DNA of 6,801 bases from Acidobacteriota bacterium (GTDB lineage Bacteria; Acidobacteriota; Terriglobia; Terriglobales; Acidobacteriaceae): positions 1 through 6,801 of the forward strand of contig JAJZDO010000912.1 of the NCBI GenBank assembly GCA_021805955.1, read 5' to 3'. Positions 5,621 to 6,801 of the stretch are shown here, one piece after another (position 1 is the stretch's first letter; the number at the start of each line of letters is the position of its first letter). The position numbers were made by a program, and so were the translations under genes. The notes beneath the pieces are model-generated. The model made no database searches, was not told the origin of the DNA, and worked only from the letters and a program-made list of their open reading frames with translations.

Positions 5621-6637
5621 CTACAGGATTTTCTTGCCGAAGGCGGAGCAGATCAGCTCGACGGCCAGCTCCGCGGTGCGATTGTGCTCGTCGATCACGG
5701 GGTTGACCTCGACCAGTTCGAAGCTCGCCATGCGGCCGTGGTCGGCGATGATTTCCATGGCCAGGTGTGCTTCGCGATAGGTCGCTCCGCCGCGCACCGG
5801 CGTGCCGACACCGGGGGCATCTTCCGGATCGATCCAGTCCATATCGAGCGAGATGTGATAGCCGGCCGTGCCGCGCCCAGCCGCGCGCAGGGCTTCTTCC
5901 ATGACGGTGCGCATGCCACGCTCGTCGATGTCGCGCATGGTGTAGACCTCGGTGATTCCCGCACGGCGAATGTTTTCTTTCTCGGTTGCGTCGATGTCAC
6001 GCACTCCGACGAGGGCGACGTTCGCGGGCGCAACCTTAGGGGACCATCCAAAGATATTTTTCAGCGGGTCGGGCCCCAGGCCCATCAGCGCCGCCAGGGG
6101 CATGCCATGCACGTTGCCGCTGGGCGACGTGGCCGGCGTATTGATGTCGGCATGGGCATCGATCCAGATCAAGCCGATGGTTTGCTGCTTGCGGCGGTGG
6201 AATTCCGCCACTCCTGAAACCGTGCCGACGGCGATGGAGTGATCGCCGCCCAGCACCAGCGGCGTTTGGCCGGCGGCGAGGGTTTCGAGCACCTGCTCGG
6301 CCTCGCGGGCGCAGGTCTCCGTGATTGCGTGGAGATATTTGGCATCGTGCTGGCCAATGCTTTGAGTTTCGGCAATATCGACGGCGATGTTGCCAGCATC
6401 CTGAACGCGGTGGCCCAACGCTTCCAAACGCGCCTGCAACCCAGCGACGCGGACCGCTGACGGACCCATGTCCACGCCACGCCGGGACTGGCCCAGATCG
6501 AGCGGCACGCCGAGAATGCGAATGTTGCGACGCGGCAGACTTTGGATTCCGCTGGCCTGCCCACGATGTGCGCGCGGGATGGCTGGAGTTTTTCTTGCAG
6601 GGCCGACGGTGCGACTATCCTCTGGATTCTTGACCAC
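5621..6637 (-). CDS. rocF: Arginase (L-arginine hydrolysis to L-ornithine and urea)
   Basis: Cytoplasmic binuclear-manganese ureohydrolase. With a GTG start the product is 338 residues, and all metal and catalytic motifs are present: GGDHS (130-134, His133), WIDAHAD (Asp160, His162, Asp164), SGNVHGMPLA (His177), SLDMDWIDP (Asp265, Asp267) and EVNP (Glu310). RGVDMGPSAVR (54-63) and DEHNRTAELAVEL favour arginase over agmatinase or formimidoylglutamase. The core begins at NIRILGVPLDLGQ (about 38), so the protein carries some 37 extra N-terminal residues compared with the usual ~300. GTG 6637-6635 is the only standard start between the in-frame TGA at 6652-6650 and Met57, which is inside the fold; GGAG at 6647-6644 is a possible ribosome-binding site. 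The start lies inside a decayed repeat copy (6617-6662). It is 66 nt downstream of asnS on the same strand, probably co-transcribed. Confidence 0.93.
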   Translation of the reverse strand: MVKNPEDSRTVGPARKTPAIPRAHRGQASGIQSLPRRNIRILGVPLDLGQSRRGVDMGPSAVRVAGLQARLEALGHRVQDAGNIAVDIAETQSIGQHDAKYLHAITETCAREAEQVLETLAAGQTPLVLGGDHSIAVGTVSGVAEFHRRKQQTIGLIWIDAHADINTPATSPSGNVHGMPLAALMGLGPDPLKNIFGWSPKVAPANVALVGVRDIDATEKENIRRAGITEVYTMRDIDERGMRTVMEEALRAAGRGTAGYHISLDMDWIDPEDAPGVGTPVRGGATYREAHLAMEIIADHGRMASFELVEVNPVIDEHNRTAELAVELICSAFGKKIL

Positions 6638-6662
6638 GCTAGGCTCCGTTCAGAATAACTCC
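6617..6662. repeat. Decayed copy of the dispersed repeat spanning the arginase start (copy 3)
   Basis: Aligned without gaps to the right arm of copy 1 (561-606), 37 of 46 positions match. ATCCTCTGGATTCTT (6617-6631) is identical, the centre is diverged, and CGTTCAGAAT at 6647-6656 with ACTCC after one mismatch is kept. It covers the GTG start codon, the GGAG box and the first seven codons of the arginase reading frame, and lies in the short asnS-arginase gap. Unlike copies 1 and 2 I see no matching left arm, so it cannot form the long hairpin. Confidence 0.7.
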
Positions 6663-6703
6663 ACTGGAAGAAAATCGTGGCTTGAAAAATCATTCAAAAA
6701 CAA

Positions 6704-6801
6704 TTACGGGTAGATGCGGTTCAAGGTGCGGGCGAAGGGAATCGTTTCGCGAACATGGTCCAGTCCGCAGATCCAGGCCACGGCGCGCTCGATGCCCATG
6801 C
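6704..6801 (-). CDS. asnS: Class II aminoacyl-tRNA synthetase C-terminus, probably asparagine-tRNA ligase (gene cut by the right edge)
   Basis: Only the last 31 complete codons are in the window, ending at TAA 6706-6704. They contain class II motif 3 (GMGIER, whose Arg contacts ATP), then [14 protein letters not shown] and [12 protein letters not shown]. Motif 3 followed by a [13 protein letters not shown] end is typical of the AsnRS/AspRS subgroup. I favour AsnRS from the WICGL and IPF.R details, but an AspRS of related type or a free-standing AsnRS-like paralogue (AsnA type) cannot be excluded from so short a piece. The enzyme would charge tRNA(Asn) with asparagine in the cytoplasm. It is upstream of the arginase gene on the same strand. 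Confidence 0.75.
   Translation of the reverse strand, partial: MGIERAVAWICGLDHVRETIPFARTLNRIYP

Noticed and set aside
5684..6217. Plus-strand open frame of 177 codons opposite arginase
   Set aside because: It is antisense to conserved arginase motifs, with a His/Arg/Asp-rich product that mirrors the complementary codons.

Overview
The window looks like chromosomal DNA from an Acidobacteriota (Terriglobia/Acidobacteriia-type) bacterium. Three things point there: a PadR regulator followed at once by an 895-residue duplicated FtsX/MacB-type permease, the 'acidobacterial PadR + acidobacterial duplicated orphan permease (ADOP)' pair; rplM-rpsI-rpsB in series; and dispersed TCATTCTGAGCGCAGCGAAG-type palindromes at gene ends, which I associate with these genomes. 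I ran no database search, so the assignment rests on recognition alone.

Layout. Left (1-1502, minus strand): a ribosomal protein cluster transcribed right to left, L13 (rplM), S9 (rpsI), an inverted-repeat element, then the first 136 codons of S2 (rpsB), which runs off the left edge. Positions 1503-1930 form a divergent intergenic region with a good sigma70-like promoter facing rplM, which implies a structured leader of about 215 nt, and a second promoter-like pair facing right towards padR; palindromes lie between them. Centre (1931-4990, plus strand): padR and the ADOP permease, tightly coupled. Next (5106-5441, plus): a small exported Lys/Thr-rich protein with an 11-residue repeat. Right (5621-6801, minus strand): arginase, and upstream of it the last 31 codons of a class II aminoacyl-tRNA synthetase, probably AsnRS. 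The small plus-strand gene and arginase converge on a composite palindromic repeat.

How the genes relate. rplM, rpsI and rpsB are ordinary translation genes. PadR probably represses its own operon and so the permease; no MacB-type ATPase is in the window. asnS and the arginase gene are probably co-transcribed (66 nt apart) but have no obvious functional link beyond amino-acid metabolism. Most of the window is recognisable. The less ordinary points are the dispersed repeat, one decayed copy of which supplies the arginase start codon and first codons; the hendecad-repeat exported protein; the long rplM leader; and the palindromes between the divergent promoters. I saw no transposase, CRISPR array, tRNA or rRNA.
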